Position numbers and translations under genes: made by a program
Assembly (NCBI GenBank): GCA_009776955.1
Contig: WRMW01000007.1
Coordinates: forward strand, 1 to 64,000
Length of the DNA stretch: 64,000 bases
Direction: 5' to 3'
DNA from: Clostridiales bacterium
Lineage (GTDB): Bacteria; Bacillota; Clostridia; Peptostreptococcales; Anaerovoracaceae
Notes under the pieces: model-generated
The model's database searches: none
What the model saw: the letters and a program-made list of their open reading frames with translations, nothing else
Told to the model about the DNA's origin: nothing
In this document: positions 40,426-50,360 of the stretch, in pieces
Numbering within the stretch: position 1 is the stretch's first letter
Layout: each line of letters begins with the position of its first letter

Positions 40426-41337
40426 CTACATTGCGCCTTTATGGGTTACGGCGGCTGCGCCTGCATTGTTGGCGAAGCTGAGCGATTCGCCAAGGGCGGC
40501 AGGGTCAAGGCATTCTGCGAGGGGGCGGCCAAGAAAGCGGGACAGGATAGCACCGTTGAACGCGTCGCCGGCGCCCGTCGTGTCGACAGCCTTTACGGCG
40601 ATGCCTTTTACGGATGTGTAGTAGTTCGGCAAATAGGCCGCGGCGCCGTCGGCGCCGCGCGTCACGAAAAAGACCGAGACCCCTTTCCGAAAACAATAAG
40701 CTGCCGCCGCTACTTCTTCGTCCGTGCCGAAGATGACCGGCATTTCGTCGGAGCTGACCTTTACGATGTCCGCGTAAGGCAAAAACTCCAGTATCGTTTC
40801 CCTGAGCACGTCCTCGCAGTCCCAAAGTGGAAGCCTTACGTTTGGGTCGAAAGACACGAGCGCCCCAGCTTCCTTCGCCGCAAGTATCGCCTTTAGGTGC
40901 GCCTTTTTGGATGGCGAGCCTGGGACTAGGCCTAGTGAGCCAAAGTGAAGAATGTCCCCGGGCCTGAACAGGCCGTCCAAGATATCGCTCTCCCCAAGCA
41001 TCATGTCCGCGCCAGGCTTCCGTGCAAAAGTGAACTCACGTTCGCCGTCCGGTGCGAGCGTTACGAAGGCCATGGTCGTGCAGGCGGCTTCCGTCATGGT
41101 CATAAAAGAGGTATCGACGCCGTAGCCCCCCATCACCTCCACAAGCTTTCGCCCGAAGCCGTCCGCCCCGACCTTGCCAATAAACGCCACCTTCGCGCCA
41201 AGCTTCGCAGCGGCCACGGCCGTGTTTGCCGCCGCCCCGCCCGGCATTGGCGCAAGCAGGGCGTCCCGTGCCCCATCATCCCCGTCCGCCGGCATAAAGT
41301 CTATCAACGCCTCTCCGATGCAGTAGATTGTTTTCAT
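40426..41337 (-). CDS. PfkB-family carbohydrate kinase (fructokinase-like)
   Basis: IGEALIDFMPADG, PGGAAANTAVAAAKLGAKVAFIGKVGADGFG, DTTGAGDAFNGAIL. Confidence 0.9.
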   Translation of the reverse strand: MKTIYCIGEALIDFMPADGDDGARDALLAPMPGGAAANTAVAAAKLGAKVAFIGKVGADGFGRKLVEVMGGYGVDTSFMTMTEAACTTMAFVTLAPDGEREFTFARKPGADMMLGESDILDGLFRPGDILHFGSLGLVPGSPSKKAHLKAILAAKEAGALVSFDPNVRLPLWDCEDVLRETILEFLPYADIVKVSSDEMPVIFGTDEEVAAAAYCFRKGVSVFFVTRGADGAAAYLPNYYTSVKGIAVKAVDTTGAGDAFNGAILSRFLGRPLAECLDPAALGESLSFANNAGAAAVTHKGAM

Positions 41338-41376
41338 AAACCTTACCATATCACATTTCTATGGTAGAATAAACGC

Positions 41377-42246
41377 ATGAGATACGAGGGAAATGTATAC
41401 AGGCCGCCGAGCGAGGCCCATAGCCTGATAGTGCAGACGACCATAGGGTGCGCGCATGGCAAGTGCAGGTTTTGCAGCATGTACAAGGCCGACAATTTTC
41501 GTGTGCGTCCTTTGGATGAAGTGCTTGAGGACTTTCGCATGGCGAGGGAAGCGTACCGCAGCGTGGGGCGCGTTTTCCTCGCCGATGGCGACGCCATGGT
41601 GCTTGGCACGGACACGCTACTCACTATTTTAGGCGAAATAAGCGCCCTCTTCCCGGAGTGTGAGCGCGTTTCGATATACGGTACGCCGCGTGACGCCTTG
41701 CGGAAAACGCCGGAGGAGCTAAGGGCGCTTGCGGAGGCGGGGCTGGCCATAGTGTATATCGGCGCGGAGTCCGGCGACGATGAGGTCTTGCGACGCGTGG
41801 AAAAGGGCGCGACTGCGGACGAAATCATAGAGGCGATACGCAAGCTTGAGGAAGCTGAGCTTGCGGCCTCAGTCACATTTATCTCAGGGCTTGGCGGAGC
41901 GGAACTTTCGGAGCAGCACGCCCTCGGCTGCGCACGGGTCATCACGGAGTCGCGCCCGTCCTTTGCGGCTTTGCTCACGCTTCTGCTCGACCCCGTCGCA
42001 CCGATGTACAAAGACCTACAGGCCGGCACTTTCGAGTTTATGACGCCAGAAGAAATAGCCGAAGAAACCCTGTTGCTGCTAGAGCACGCACGACCAAAAA
42101 CGGACTGCGTATTCCGCAGCAACCACGCATCGAACTATGTGCCGCTAAAGGGCACGCTTCCTCACGACAACGAACAGCTTATTGAGACCCTACGCAAGGC
42201 GCTCGCAAGCGGGGCGTTCAAGAGCGACCACTTCCGAGCGCTGTGA
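41377..42246 (+). CDS. Radical SAM protein, COG1032-like
   Basis: TIGCAHGKCRFCSMYK (CX4CX2C cluster motif), YIGAESGDDEVLRRVEKGA. Confidence 0.85.
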   Translation: MRYEGNVYRPPSEAHSLIVQTTIGCAHGKCRFCSMYKADNFRVRPLDEVLEDFRMAREAYRSVGRVFLADGDAMVLGTDTLLTILGEISALFPECERVSIYGTPRDALRKTPEELRALAEAGLAIVYIGAESGDDEVLRRVEKGATADEIIEAIRKLEEAELAASVTFISGLGGAELSEQHALGCARVITESRPSFAALLTLLLDPVAPMYKDLQAGTFEFMTPEEIAEETLLLLEHARPKTDCVFRSNHASNYVPLKGTLPHDNEQLIETLRKALASGAFKSDHFRAL

Positions 42247-42249
42247 TTA

Positions 42250-43494
42250 TTACCTCACTCCGTATGTAAACACCGTCTCAAACATCGCCTCGATGTTTTC
42301 CGGCTTGGCGTCGTCCACCATCGTAGCGGTGTCCACTATATAGCCGCCGCCGGGCGCACAGGTGTCTATCAGCTTCTTTACGCAATCGGCGGTTTCTTCC
42401 GGGGTCCCGTACGAAAGCGTGAACGACGGCACGTTGCCCATGATGCAGGAATGCCCGCCCAGCACTTTCTTCGCCTTCGCCATGTCTATATACTCGAAGT
42501 TGTAGATGACCTTGCCCTTTGGGACTTCCAGCAGATGCTCGAGCCGCGTATGGTACTTGCCCTCGACATAGACCATCGGGGTCAGCCCCGCCTCGGCCAC
42601 CTCGGTCAGATAGCGTCGCAACGACGGCCAGTAGAACTTGGCAAATTGCTCATCGGACATAAACTCGTCAACGCCCTTATGGAGCCAGAACCATACATAG
42701 GGCGTCGCCTTGCCCGAACAGCCCGCTATGGTGTCCTTTATCGCAAAGTCGGTCACCACGTCGATAAGCGCAAGAAGCTCGTCAGGGCGGTCGTGCATGT
42801 CCATAAGGATGTCGATGGTGCCGCGCATGCTGTCACCGATCATATCGAACGGCGCATACGCAAAGCCCGCATAGAGCGGCGGCATTCCGTACTTCTCTTT
42901 CATATGCGCCTGATACCCGCCGAGATACACAAACCAGTCCATAAGCATCTTGCCCGAGTCCGCAAGGGTCTCAAACGCGCTTATTACCTCTGGATCCGAA
43001 AACGCCGCAAACGCCCCCATATGCCCAAACCACATGGTATTGCGGAAATCGATCTTTGACAGGCCTGAAAGGTTGGAGAAACTACGCGGCAGCCATTTGT
43101 TCATCATAAATTTCGTGATGTCGTGGATGGCCTCGGGATACTCATCCTTTTTCATATACTCCCCCTCCATGTATTGGTACATGATATTGGGGTTGTCGTA
43201 GTGCTTGCCCGGCCAGCGGAACCAGGTCAGCCCGGCACGCTCCATATAGTTCGATGGGAAGAAGAGAATGGGGTCCCAACCCATGTCGGGCTGGTAATGG
43301 TCGTAGAGATGGTCGTAGACCTCCGTGCATTTGGTGTAGTCAGTCATAAGGTCCTGGATGGTCCACTTGTTCATAAAGTATACTGGGAACGCCTGGAACA
43401 CCGGCACTATCGGCACCCTGTCCGGCTCTTTGAGCTGCACGGCGTCCGCAACCCGCTTTATCCTGGCATCATAGATCTCCTGCATATTGGCCAT
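42250..43494 (-). CDS. Uroporphyrinogen decarboxylase (URO-D)-like family protein, possibly a methyltransferase
   Basis: URO-D-like fold; EPDRVPIVPVF N-terminus, GNVPSFTLSYGTPEETADCVKKLIDTCAPGGGYIVDTA; ATG at 43494 after AAAAGGAGG. Confidence 0.75.
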   Translation of the reverse strand: MANMQEIYDARIKRVADAVQLKEPDRVPIVPVFQAFPVYFMNKWTIQDLMTDYTKCTEVYDHLYDHYQPDMGWDPILFFPSNYMERAGLTWFRWPGKHYDNPNIMYQYMEGEYMKKDEYPEAIHDITKFMMNKWLPRSFSNLSGLSKIDFRNTMWFGHMGAFAAFSDPEVISAFETLADSGKMLMDWFVYLGGYQAHMKEKYGMPPLYAGFAYAPFDMIGDSMRGTIDILMDMHDRPDELLALIDVVTDFAIKDTIAGCSGKATPYVWFWLHKGVDEFMSDEQFAKFYWPSLRRYLTEVAEAGLTPMVYVEGKYHTRLEHLLEVPKGKVIYNFEYIDMAKAKKVLGGHSCIMGNVPSFTLSYGTPEETADCVKKLIDTCAPGGGYIVDTATMVDDAKPENIEAMFETVFTYGVR

Positions 43495-43573
43495 AACAAA
43501 CCTCCTTTTAATCAATAATCATTGCTTGCAAACTACATTATATATAACTATATCAAATCGGGGTGTTTTTTCG

Positions 43574-44545
43574 CTACCTGCTTTTTGACCCGATATTGCT
43601 TACAAAGACCGCCCCGACAATAATGGCGCCGAGCACGATGTATTGGTAGAACGAGGCCACGGAAAGAAGGTTCAGGGCGTTCGATATTACCCCTATCAAT
43701 ACGGTCCCCAAAAACACGCCCCATATATTGCCCCTGCCCCCAGACAGCGTGACGCCGCCTATGACCGCCGCCGCTATAGCCTGCATCAACAATGCGTCGC
43801 CCATAACGGAGTTCGCGGAACTCAGGCGCGACAGCATTATCATGGAAGCGATGCCTAGCAGCCCGCCGTTCAGCGCATAGACATATATCTTGTTGCGTTT
43901 GATTTTTATGCCGGAAAGAAACGCCGCCTCTGTGTTGTTGCCTATCGCGTAAGTCCGCCTCCCAAACTTGGTATATTTCAATATGAAATACACTGCGATA
44001 TATACCGCCGCCAGGAAAATCACAGGTATTGGCAGTATGTCGCCTATCCTGTCCCGCCCAAAGGTGAACTCCGAAGAAGCCGGCAAGTTCATGCCGCCTG
44101 TCACAAGCAATGTCAATCCTGTGTACACGCTCATCATGCCTAGCGTCACGATAAACGGCTCGGCCTTGCTCAAAACGATCAACGCCCCGTTGAGCGTCCC
44201 GCACCCTATCGCCACCAGCATCCCGACAAACACCGAAGGACCGACGCCATACCCCGCTCCCATCATTGCGGCGGTCACGCACCCAGACAGGGAAATTATA
44301 TTGCCGAGGGTCAGGTCTATGCCGCCGGATATCATCACTATCGCCGCGCCTGCTCCTGCTATGCCGAGCGCCGTGATCTGCGTGAGTATGTTCATGATGT
44401 TTCTGGTCTGGTAAAAGCGGTCGGTCGCAAAACACATGAAGATAATGATGACTGCCAGAGCGATGCCCAGAAGCAGTATCTGCGACGTCGATTTGTTTTT
44501 CATTATTTTTTTAAGTCCATCAAGGAATCTGCTGCCTAAAGCCAT
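43574..44545 (-). CDS. Ribose-type (CUT2) ABC transporter permease
   Basis: RbsC-like: GIAGAGAAIVMISGGIDLTLGNIISLSG, YAIGNNTEAAFLSGIKIKRNKIYVYALNGGLLGIASMIMLSRLSSA. Confidence 0.92.
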   Translation of the reverse strand: MALGSRFLDGLKKIMKNKSTSQILLLGIALAVIIIFMCFATDRFYQTRNIMNILTQITALGIAGAGAAIVMISGGIDLTLGNIISLSGCVTAAMMGAGYGVGPSVFVGMLVAIGCGTLNGALIVLSKAEPFIVTLGMMSVYTGLTLLVTGGMNLPASSEFTFGRDRIGDILPIPVIFLAAVYIAVYFILKYTKFGRRTYAIGNNTEAAFLSGIKIKRNKIYVYALNGGLLGIASMIMLSRLSSANSVMGDALLMQAIAAAVIGGVTLSGGRGNIWGVFLGTVLIGVISNALNLLSVASFYQYIVLGAIIVGAVFVSNIGSKSR

Positions 44546-44548
44546 CGC

Positions 44549-46045
44549 TCAACCTCCTATTGATGCGGTAAGTATTTTTTCTTCGTTGATGTCTGAGCCC
44601 GACAATTCCGCGACAAGCCTTCTTTCTTTCATAATAAGAACCCTGTCGCTCAGCGCGACCAGCTCAGGCATGTCCGAAGAAATCATTATGATGAATTTCC
44701 CTTCGTGCGCCAGTTCGAGCATAAGCTTGTATACATCCTCTTTTGCGCCTATGTCTATCCCCTTGGTCGGCTCGTCGAATATGACGACTTCGGCGTTTGT
44801 GTGCAGCCATTTTGACAGTACGACCTTTTGTTGGTTGCCGCCGGAGAGGAACCTTATCTCCTGCTCAGGCCCTTGGGTCTTTATCTGGATGCGACCAATA
44901 TAGTCCTCAAGGACTTTGTTTTCTTTCTGCTGACGCAGAAGCATCCCCTTTTCTTTATTGATGATGGCGGACACAAAATTCCAGCCCACGCTATGGTCGA
45001 GGAACATGCCGCTGTGCTGCCTGTCCTCGGTGATAAGGCATATGCCGTTCTTTATTGCGGTATACGGGTCTTTTGAGGTGACGTCCGTGCCGTTTATCAG
45101 AACTTCGCCGCCGTCTGGGGACACGACCCCGAATAGCAGGCTTACAAGCTCCGTTCGCCCAGAGCCGACCATGCCCCCTATGCCCAGTATCTCGCCCCGA
45201 CACATCGTGAACGACGCAGGCTCTATATAATTTTTCTTGTACAGCCCTTTTACTTCCAGCAATCCGTCTTTTAGCTGCACCGCTTCACGTTTGTAGAAAA
45301 GGTCTGCGTCGCGACCGACCATGTCCCTTATCAGTTGCTGTTCGGTAATCTCGTCACGCTCGTAGCAGGCGATTTTCTTTCCGTCACGGATGATGGTCAC
45401 GCGGTCCGCAAGCTCAAACACCTCGTCCAGATGGTGCGATATGTATATGACGCCTATCCCTTTTGCGGCGATTTTCTTTACAAGTTTCAAGAGGGCGGTC
45501 TTTTCCCTCTTGCCGTAGGAGGCCGTCGGCTCGTCGAGTATCAGCACCTTTGCTTCCTGGGCGAGCGAGCGCGCTATCTGCACCGCCTGCCGCTCCGTGA
45601 TGTCGAGCTCGCCAAGCATCCTCGTCGGGTCTATGTCCATTTCCGTTTCGGCAAGCACCTTCTCCGCTTCCTCCACCAATTTTTTATAATTCATAAAGCC
45701 CTTCTTCCCCGCGGCGAAGTCCCCCATAAAAATATTCTCCGCCACGGAGAGGTCGGGCATCAGAAATTGGTTTTGGTAAATGGTCTGCACCCCCATCGCT
45801 TTCAAAACGTCGGGGTTGAAGTTCTTCACCTCTTTGCCGCAGATAAAAACCCTGCCGGAATCAGGCACGTATGCGCCGGACAGTATCTTGATGAACGTCG
45901 ATTTCCCCGCTCCGTTCTCGCCCACCAAGCAATGTATCTCGCCCGCAACAAGGTCGAATGACACACGGTCAAAGACTGTGACGCCGGAAAAGCTTTTGGT
46001 GCAATCCTCTACATGGACTACTATGTCAGAGGCTTTCTTATTCAT
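44549..46045 (-). CDS. Ribose-type ABC transporter ATP-binding protein (two ABC domains)
   Basis: RbsA/MglA-like: GENGAGKSTFIKILSGAY; second domain FLSGGNQQKVVLSKWL, VVIFDEPTKGIDIGAK. Confidence 0.92.
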   Translation of the reverse strand: MNKKASDIVVHVEDCTKSFSGVTVFDRVSFDLVAGEIHCLVGENGAGKSTFIKILSGAYVPDSGRVFICGKEVKNFNPDVLKAMGVQTIYQNQFLMPDLSVAENIFMGDFAAGKKGFMNYKKLVEEAEKVLAETEMDIDPTRMLGELDITERQAVQIARSLAQEAKVLILDEPTASYGKREKTALLKLVKKIAAKGIGVIYISHHLDEVFELADRVTIIRDGKKIACYERDEITEQQLIRDMVGRDADLFYKREAVQLKDGLLEVKGLYKKNYIEPASFTMCRGEILGIGGMVGSGRTELVSLLFGVVSPDGGEVLINGTDVTSKDPYTAIKNGICLITEDRQHSGMFLDHSVGWNFVSAIINKEKGMLLRQQKENKVLEDYIGRIQIKTQGPEQEIRFLSGGNQQKVVLSKWLHTNAEVVIFDEPTKGIDIGAKEDVYKLMLELAHEGKFIIMISSDMPELVALSDRVLIMKERRLVAELSGSDINEEKILTASIGG

Positions 46046-46140
46046 GGTTCGATTATATGGCGGTGGTAAATCCTTGTCTTTTATCACACTACAGAAAGGC
46101 CTTCTTTTGTTTGCCTAAACGACATTTTGGGACTATGCAA

Positions 46141-47298
46141 TCAATGGCCGCAGGTCTTGCGGTATTCTTTCGGCGTCATGTTTGTGTATTTCTTGAACAG
46201 GACGGAGAAGTATTGGGAGTTCGGGATGCCGACGGCCATCGCCACCTGGGATATTTTCTGACTCGGATCCGCAAGCAGCTCCTTGCTTTTTTCGATTCGC
46301 CGCTTGTATGTGTACTCCATTATGGAAGTGTTCATATGGTTTTTGAACAATAGCATAAGGTAGCCGGAGCTCAGATGTACGGCATCCGCGACCATTTTTG
46401 GGGAGATGGGGTTTTCGAGGTTTTCGTTGATAAAGTCTATGGCGTGCTTCAAGTAGACTGCCAAGTTACCATTGTTCTCGATGGCTTTTGAAAGCTCAAA
46501 ACCCTCACCTTCCTCGCTCTCCCGTTTCAGTAGCTCTAGCCGATCCACGGAAATCTCGTCGTAGCCGACCATGTCACGGACAAGCGCCGTCAAGTCAAAC
46601 GATTTCCGCTGCACCACGCATATGCGACGTCCGTCCCTAAGCACCGTGATACGGTCGGAAATCCTGATGGCATCTTCGACTATATGAGTGAAGTACACGA
46701 CGCCTATCCCGTTTTGCGCCATTTCCCTAAGTATCTCAAGTATCTGCTGCTTCTGCCCGTCGGAGAACAACGACGCTATATTGTCGGCAAGCACGATGCC
46801 GGCCTTGTTGGCGTAGACGCGAGCCATTTGAACGACCTGTTTCTCGAACTCCGTCAGGTTGACCGGAAGCATATCAGAGTTTATGGGGACTTTCAGGCGC
46901 TCAAAGATTTCCTCTGCATGGTATTTTAATTTTTTGTAATTCAATATGCCCGCGCGGTTCGCTATATACTCGCCCATGAAGATATTCTCGGCGACCGTCA
47001 GATCCTGCATAAGGTATTGCTCCTCGTACAGCGACTGCATATTGTTTGAACGGGCAAACGACGGGTTGTGGCTTCGCGGCCTTTTGCCGTAAATCTCAAG
47101 ATATCCAGAGTCGATGGAGATGGCGCCCGAAAACACTTGGTGCATTGCGGTCTTGCCTGCGCCTTTTGTCCCCAAAACGGTATGTATCTCACCTTCGTTC
47201 AGGGAAAAGTCCACCGCGTCCAAAGCCTTGGTGTGCCCGAACTGTTTTGAGATGCCTATTGCTTTCAAACAAACCTGTGAATCCGCCATGGTCATCAC
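46141..47298 (-). CDS. Degenerate ABC-ATPase domain fused to a C-terminal AraC-family helix-turn-helix domain
   Basis: N-half parallels RbsA first ABC domain (GTKGAGKTA; QYLMQDLTVAENIFMGEY; IVLADNIASLF; GVVYFTH); C-half AraC HTH (ENLENPISPKMVADAVHLSSGYLMLLFKNHMNTSIMEYTYKRRIEKSKELLADPSQKISQVAMAVGIPNSQYFSVLFKKYTNMTPKEYRK). Confidence 0.9.
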   Translation of the reverse strand: MMTMADSQVCLKAIGISKQFGHTKALDAVDFSLNEGEIHTVLGTKGAGKTAMHQVFSGAISIDSGYLEIYGKRPRSHNPSFARSNNMQSLYEEQYLMQDLTVAENIFMGEYIANRAGILNYKKLKYHAEEIFERLKVPINSDMLPVNLTEFEKQVVQMARVYANKAGIVLADNIASLFSDGQKQQILEILREMAQNGIGVVYFTHIVEDAIRISDRITVLRDGRRICVVQRKSFDLTALVRDMVGYDEISVDRLELLKRESEEGEGFELSKAIENNGNLAVYLKHAIDFINENLENPISPKMVADAVHLSSGYLMLLFKNHMNTSIMEYTYKRRIEKSKELLADPSQKISQVAMAVGIPNSQYFSVLFKKYTNMTPKEYRKTCGH

Positions 47299-47395
47299 CC
47301 CTTATACAAACAATTCTATCCTATACAAAGAGAGACTGCAAACGCAGCCTCTCACAAACAATTATTGTCATTCCCCTAGTTGTCGCCCTACGCTT

Positions 47396-48475
47396 CTATC
47401 TGGAGGCAAAATACTCGTCAACGCGGGATGTCGCCCATACTTTGTCCCATGTGACAAGATTGGGGTCGTTCACGTTGGTGGAGTCGATGATGAATATAGG
47501 CGAGTCATAGGTTTCCGGAACCGCTTCCCCATCGAACCACTTCAATATCTGCACGACCACGTCGCCGCCGACATAAGAGGGGGGATTGGCGCAAGTGGCA
47601 AGCACCTGGCCGTTCCCGATCATCTCGATGCCGGGGTCGGAGCCGTTGAACGTGACGACCTGTATCTGGCCAAGCACACCGTTCTCCTCTAGGACGTTGA
47701 CGACGCCGGCGCACATATCCTCATTGTGGACAAGCACCATATTGTAGTCTAGGTCGGACATCAGCGTATCCTCTGTTATGGAGATGGCTTCCGCACGCAC
47801 CCAGTTCGCCGTCTGGCGGAAGATGACCTCTATGTCGCCACGTCCGATTGTCGCAGCCTCAAAGCCCTGTGAGTGCGGCTCGGCAACGCCTTGCCCAAGC
47901 TGCCCTTGTATTTCCAGCACCCTCAGCTCGCCCGGCACATTGTTGGCGACCCATTGGCCTATCTCGTAACCCATGTCATAGAATGAGTTTCCTATGGTGC
48001 TGGTCGCCTTTGCGGGGCCTTCTGCGGCAACAGAGCTCATCAGAAAGAGCGGGATGCCCGCTTCCTCACATAGCTGGGCGTTTATCTGAGCCGTTTCGCT
48101 GGATACGGAGAACACCGCGATGGCGTCAACGCCTTGGGCGATCAAGTCCTCGACATTTGAAATCTCCTTCTCCGAACTGTACTCCGCCAAAAGCGCGGTG
48201 ACTGTCATGCCCGCATACTCCGCAGCCATCCTTACGCTGTCTGCAAAGCTTTGGTAGTAGAACTCCGGCCCAGGCTGTATGAGGCCCAGGTGGTAGTTGT
48301 ACGTGCCAGGGCCGTCGTGCGTGTTTCCAGCCGGAGCGGGCGCCGCTGGAGCGGGTGCGGGCGCCGGCGTGTCCTCGGCCGGCGCGGACGGCTGCGATGT
48401 GCATGCCGCCAGCATAGATACCAGCAACACCATGGCTGCCAGCACTGCGATTATTTTAGTTCTTTTTGTCAACAT
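47396..48475 (-). CDS. Ribose-type ABC transporter substrate-binding lipoprotein
   Basis: Signal/lipobox MLAAC; Peripla_BP_4-like fold; start ATG at 48475 after AAGGAGGAA. Confidence 0.9.
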   Translation of the reverse strand: MLTKRTKIIAVLAAMVLLVSMLAACTSQPSAPAEDTPAPAPAPAAPAPAGNTHDGPGTYNYHLGLIQPGPEFYYQSFADSVRMAAEYAGMTVTALLAEYSSEKEISNVEDLIAQGVDAIAVFSVSSETAQINAQLCEEAGIPLFLMSSVAAEGPAKATSTIGNSFYDMGYEIGQWVANNVPGELRVLEIQGQLGQGVAEPHSQGFEAATIGRGDIEVIFRQTANWVRAEAISITEDTLMSDLDYNMVLVHNEDMCAGVVNVLEENGVLGQIQVVTFNGSDPGIEMIGNGQVLATCANPPSYVGGDVVVQILKWFDGEAVPETYDSPIFIIDSTNVNDPNLVTWDKVWATSRVDEYFASR

Positions 48476-48584
48476 TGATAGTTCCTCCTTGTTGGTAGAA
48501 TAATATCTTTTGCGTAGGGCAAAATCTTCTATCAAACTGACTTTATCGCATCAAATGTTTGCAACGACGATATTATTCAAGAAC

Positions 48585-48602
48585 GCAAAACCTTGGTTTT
48601 GC
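48585..48602. promoter_or_regulatory. Operator-like inverted repeat GCAAAACC-TT-GGTTTTGC
   Basis: Perfect 8-bp arms with 2-nt spacer, upstream of the binding-protein gene. Confidence 0.5.
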
Positions 48603-48675
48603 CAGTAAATATTTCCGGCAGTCATATAGTGCGTAAAAATGTTTGTCCTTGATATATTTTTGAGTGTGTGACGTT

Positions 48676-49575
48676 TTAGGCGGGTTTTTTCGTTTTCTGG
48701 AGTTGCGACAAGATGATGCCGCAAAATATCAAGGCGCAGCCGAAGTATGCGCGGCCGGTCATGGCCTCGTTTATAAGGATGACGCCGCCCACCACGGAAA
48801 ACACGGATTCTAATGAGAAAATGACCGAGGCCTTGGCGGGGGCGACGTAGCGCTGGCCAACCACCTGGAGCGTGTACGCCACGCCGATGGAACCGATGCC
48901 CCTATAGAGCAGAGGGGCTATGCCCATAAGCATATAGGCTGGCACGACGGGCTCCGTCAGCACGGCAAAGATCATGCAGAGAGCGCCGCAGATGACGAAC
49001 TGGATCATGGAGAGCCTAAGGGCGCTGACCTTTGGCGCAAACCTGTCTATCGCGATGATATGCGCCGCCCAGAAGCAGGCGCCGAGAAGCAACAGGCCAT
49101 CGCCAAGCATAAGGCTGCCCAAGCCGTCCTCCACGCAGAGGAAGTACATGCCGACCACCGCGATGCCCGCGCCCGCCCATATAAGCTTTCCCGCAGGCCT
49201 TTTCATAAAGATTCCGGCTATCGGCACTATTATTATATACAGCCCGGTGATAAACCCGGACTTTCCGGCGGAGCCCGTCAAGTCCACGCCGAATTGCTGA
49301 AGGTTGCCAGCGAAAAAGACGAGCAGGCCGCAGACCGCACCGTACTTCCATAGCGTCCGCCGCATCGCGGCGTCCGGCTTCGCCCTGTCGAAAATCAGAG
49401 TGATAGGCACAAGCGATGCAGCCCCTATAAGGAACGATAGACCGTTGAACAGGAACGGCCGCATATATTCCATGCCGACCACTTGCGCAACAAAAGAAAC
49501 CCCCCAAATGATGGAGGTTAGAAAGAGCAGAATTGTAGCTTTTAATTCTTTTGATGCCATTGCTTTTGCCGTCAC
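48676..49575 (-). CDS. EamA/DMT-family transporter
   Basis: Ten-TM-like protein; [60 protein letters not shown]. Confidence 0.88.
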   Translation of the reverse strand: MTAKAMASKELKATILLFLTSIIWGVSFVAQVVGMEYMRPFLFNGLSFLIGAASLVPITLIFDRAKPDAAMRRTLWKYGAVCGLLVFFAGNLQQFGVDLTGSAGKSGFITGLYIIIVPIAGIFMKRPAGKLIWAGAGIAVVGMYFLCVEDGLGSLMLGDGLLLLGACFWAAHIIAIDRFAPKVSALRLSMIQFVICGALCMIFAVLTEPVVPAYMLMGIAPLLYRGIGSIGVAYTLQVVGQRYVAPAKASVIFSLESVFSVVGGVILINEAMTGRAYFGCALIFCGIILSQLQKTKKPA

Positions 49576-50360
49576 AGAATGCTTTTCAGGAATTGGCGGG
49601 CACGCGGGTTCTGCGGGTTGGTGAAAAATTCGTCCGGCGTGCCAGTTTCGCCTATCTCGCCCTCTACCATAAAGATGACGCGGTCTGCCGCCTCACGCGC
49701 AAAGCCCATCTCGTGCGTGACGACAAGCATGGTCATGCCGCTTTTCGCGAGGTCTACCATCACCTCCAATACGTCCCCGACCAGTTCAGGGTCGAGGGAA
49801 CTGGTCGGCTCGTCAAAGAGCATTATCTCCGGCTCCATCGCAAGCGCCCGCGCTATGGCGACACGCTGCTGCTGTCCGCCGGAAAGCTTGGATGGGAACT
49901 CGTCGAACTTGTCTGCGAGCCCGACCTTGGCAAGTATCTCTTCGGCTATTTTCGAGGCTTGCTGCTCGGGCATTTTCTTTACGTGGATGGGGGCGAGCAT
50001 AACGTTTTCCTTGGCGGTCTTGTGCGGAAATAGGTTGAAGCGCTGAAAGACCATGCCCGTTCTGAGCAATATCTGTGCGCGACGCTCCCTTGACATATGT
50101 ACGTGCTGATGGCCGTTCACCCGTTTTTCAATAAGTTCGTCGTCAATATAAATCTCGCCATCCGAGATGGTTTCGAGGCCGTTAATGCAACGCAAAAAAG
50201 TGGACTTGCCCGAACCCGACGGCCCGATGATAGCGACAACCTCGCCCAAGTCAACGGTCAAACTGACGTTCTTGACTGCCTCGACTATCGCGAAGGTCTT
50301 GCATATATCAACGGTTTTTATTACCGACATTATATCCTGCCCCTCTTCTTCATCATTCAT
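49572..50360 (-). CDS. Polar amino-acid ABC transporter ATP-binding protein
   Basis: [55 protein letters not shown]. Confidence 0.94.
   Translation of the reverse strand: MNDEEEGQDIMSVIKTVDICKTFAIVEAVKNVSLTVDLGEVVAIIGPSGSGKSTFLRCINGLETISDGEIYIDDELIEKRVNGHQHVHMSRERRAQILLRTGMVFQRFNLFPHKTAKENVMLAPIHVKKMPEQQASKIAEEILAKVGLADKFDEFPSKLSGGQQQRVAIARALAMEPEIMLFDEPTSSLDPELVGDVLEVMVDLAKSGMTMLVVTHEMGFAREAADRVIFMVEGEIGETGTPDEFFTNPQNPRARQFLKSIL

Noticed and set aside
41377-42246. CX4CX2C radical SAM motif as a novel cluster variant
   Set aside because: To my knowledge this spacing is common in related COG1032-type proteins of Clostridia, so not reported as a finding
44549-46045. Possibility that the RbsA-like protein is also a pseudo-ATPase, because its first signature region reads LDITERQ
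   Set aside because: Walker B DEPT is intact and the second domain has normal LSGG and DEPT motifs, so it is best treated as a functional transporter ATPase
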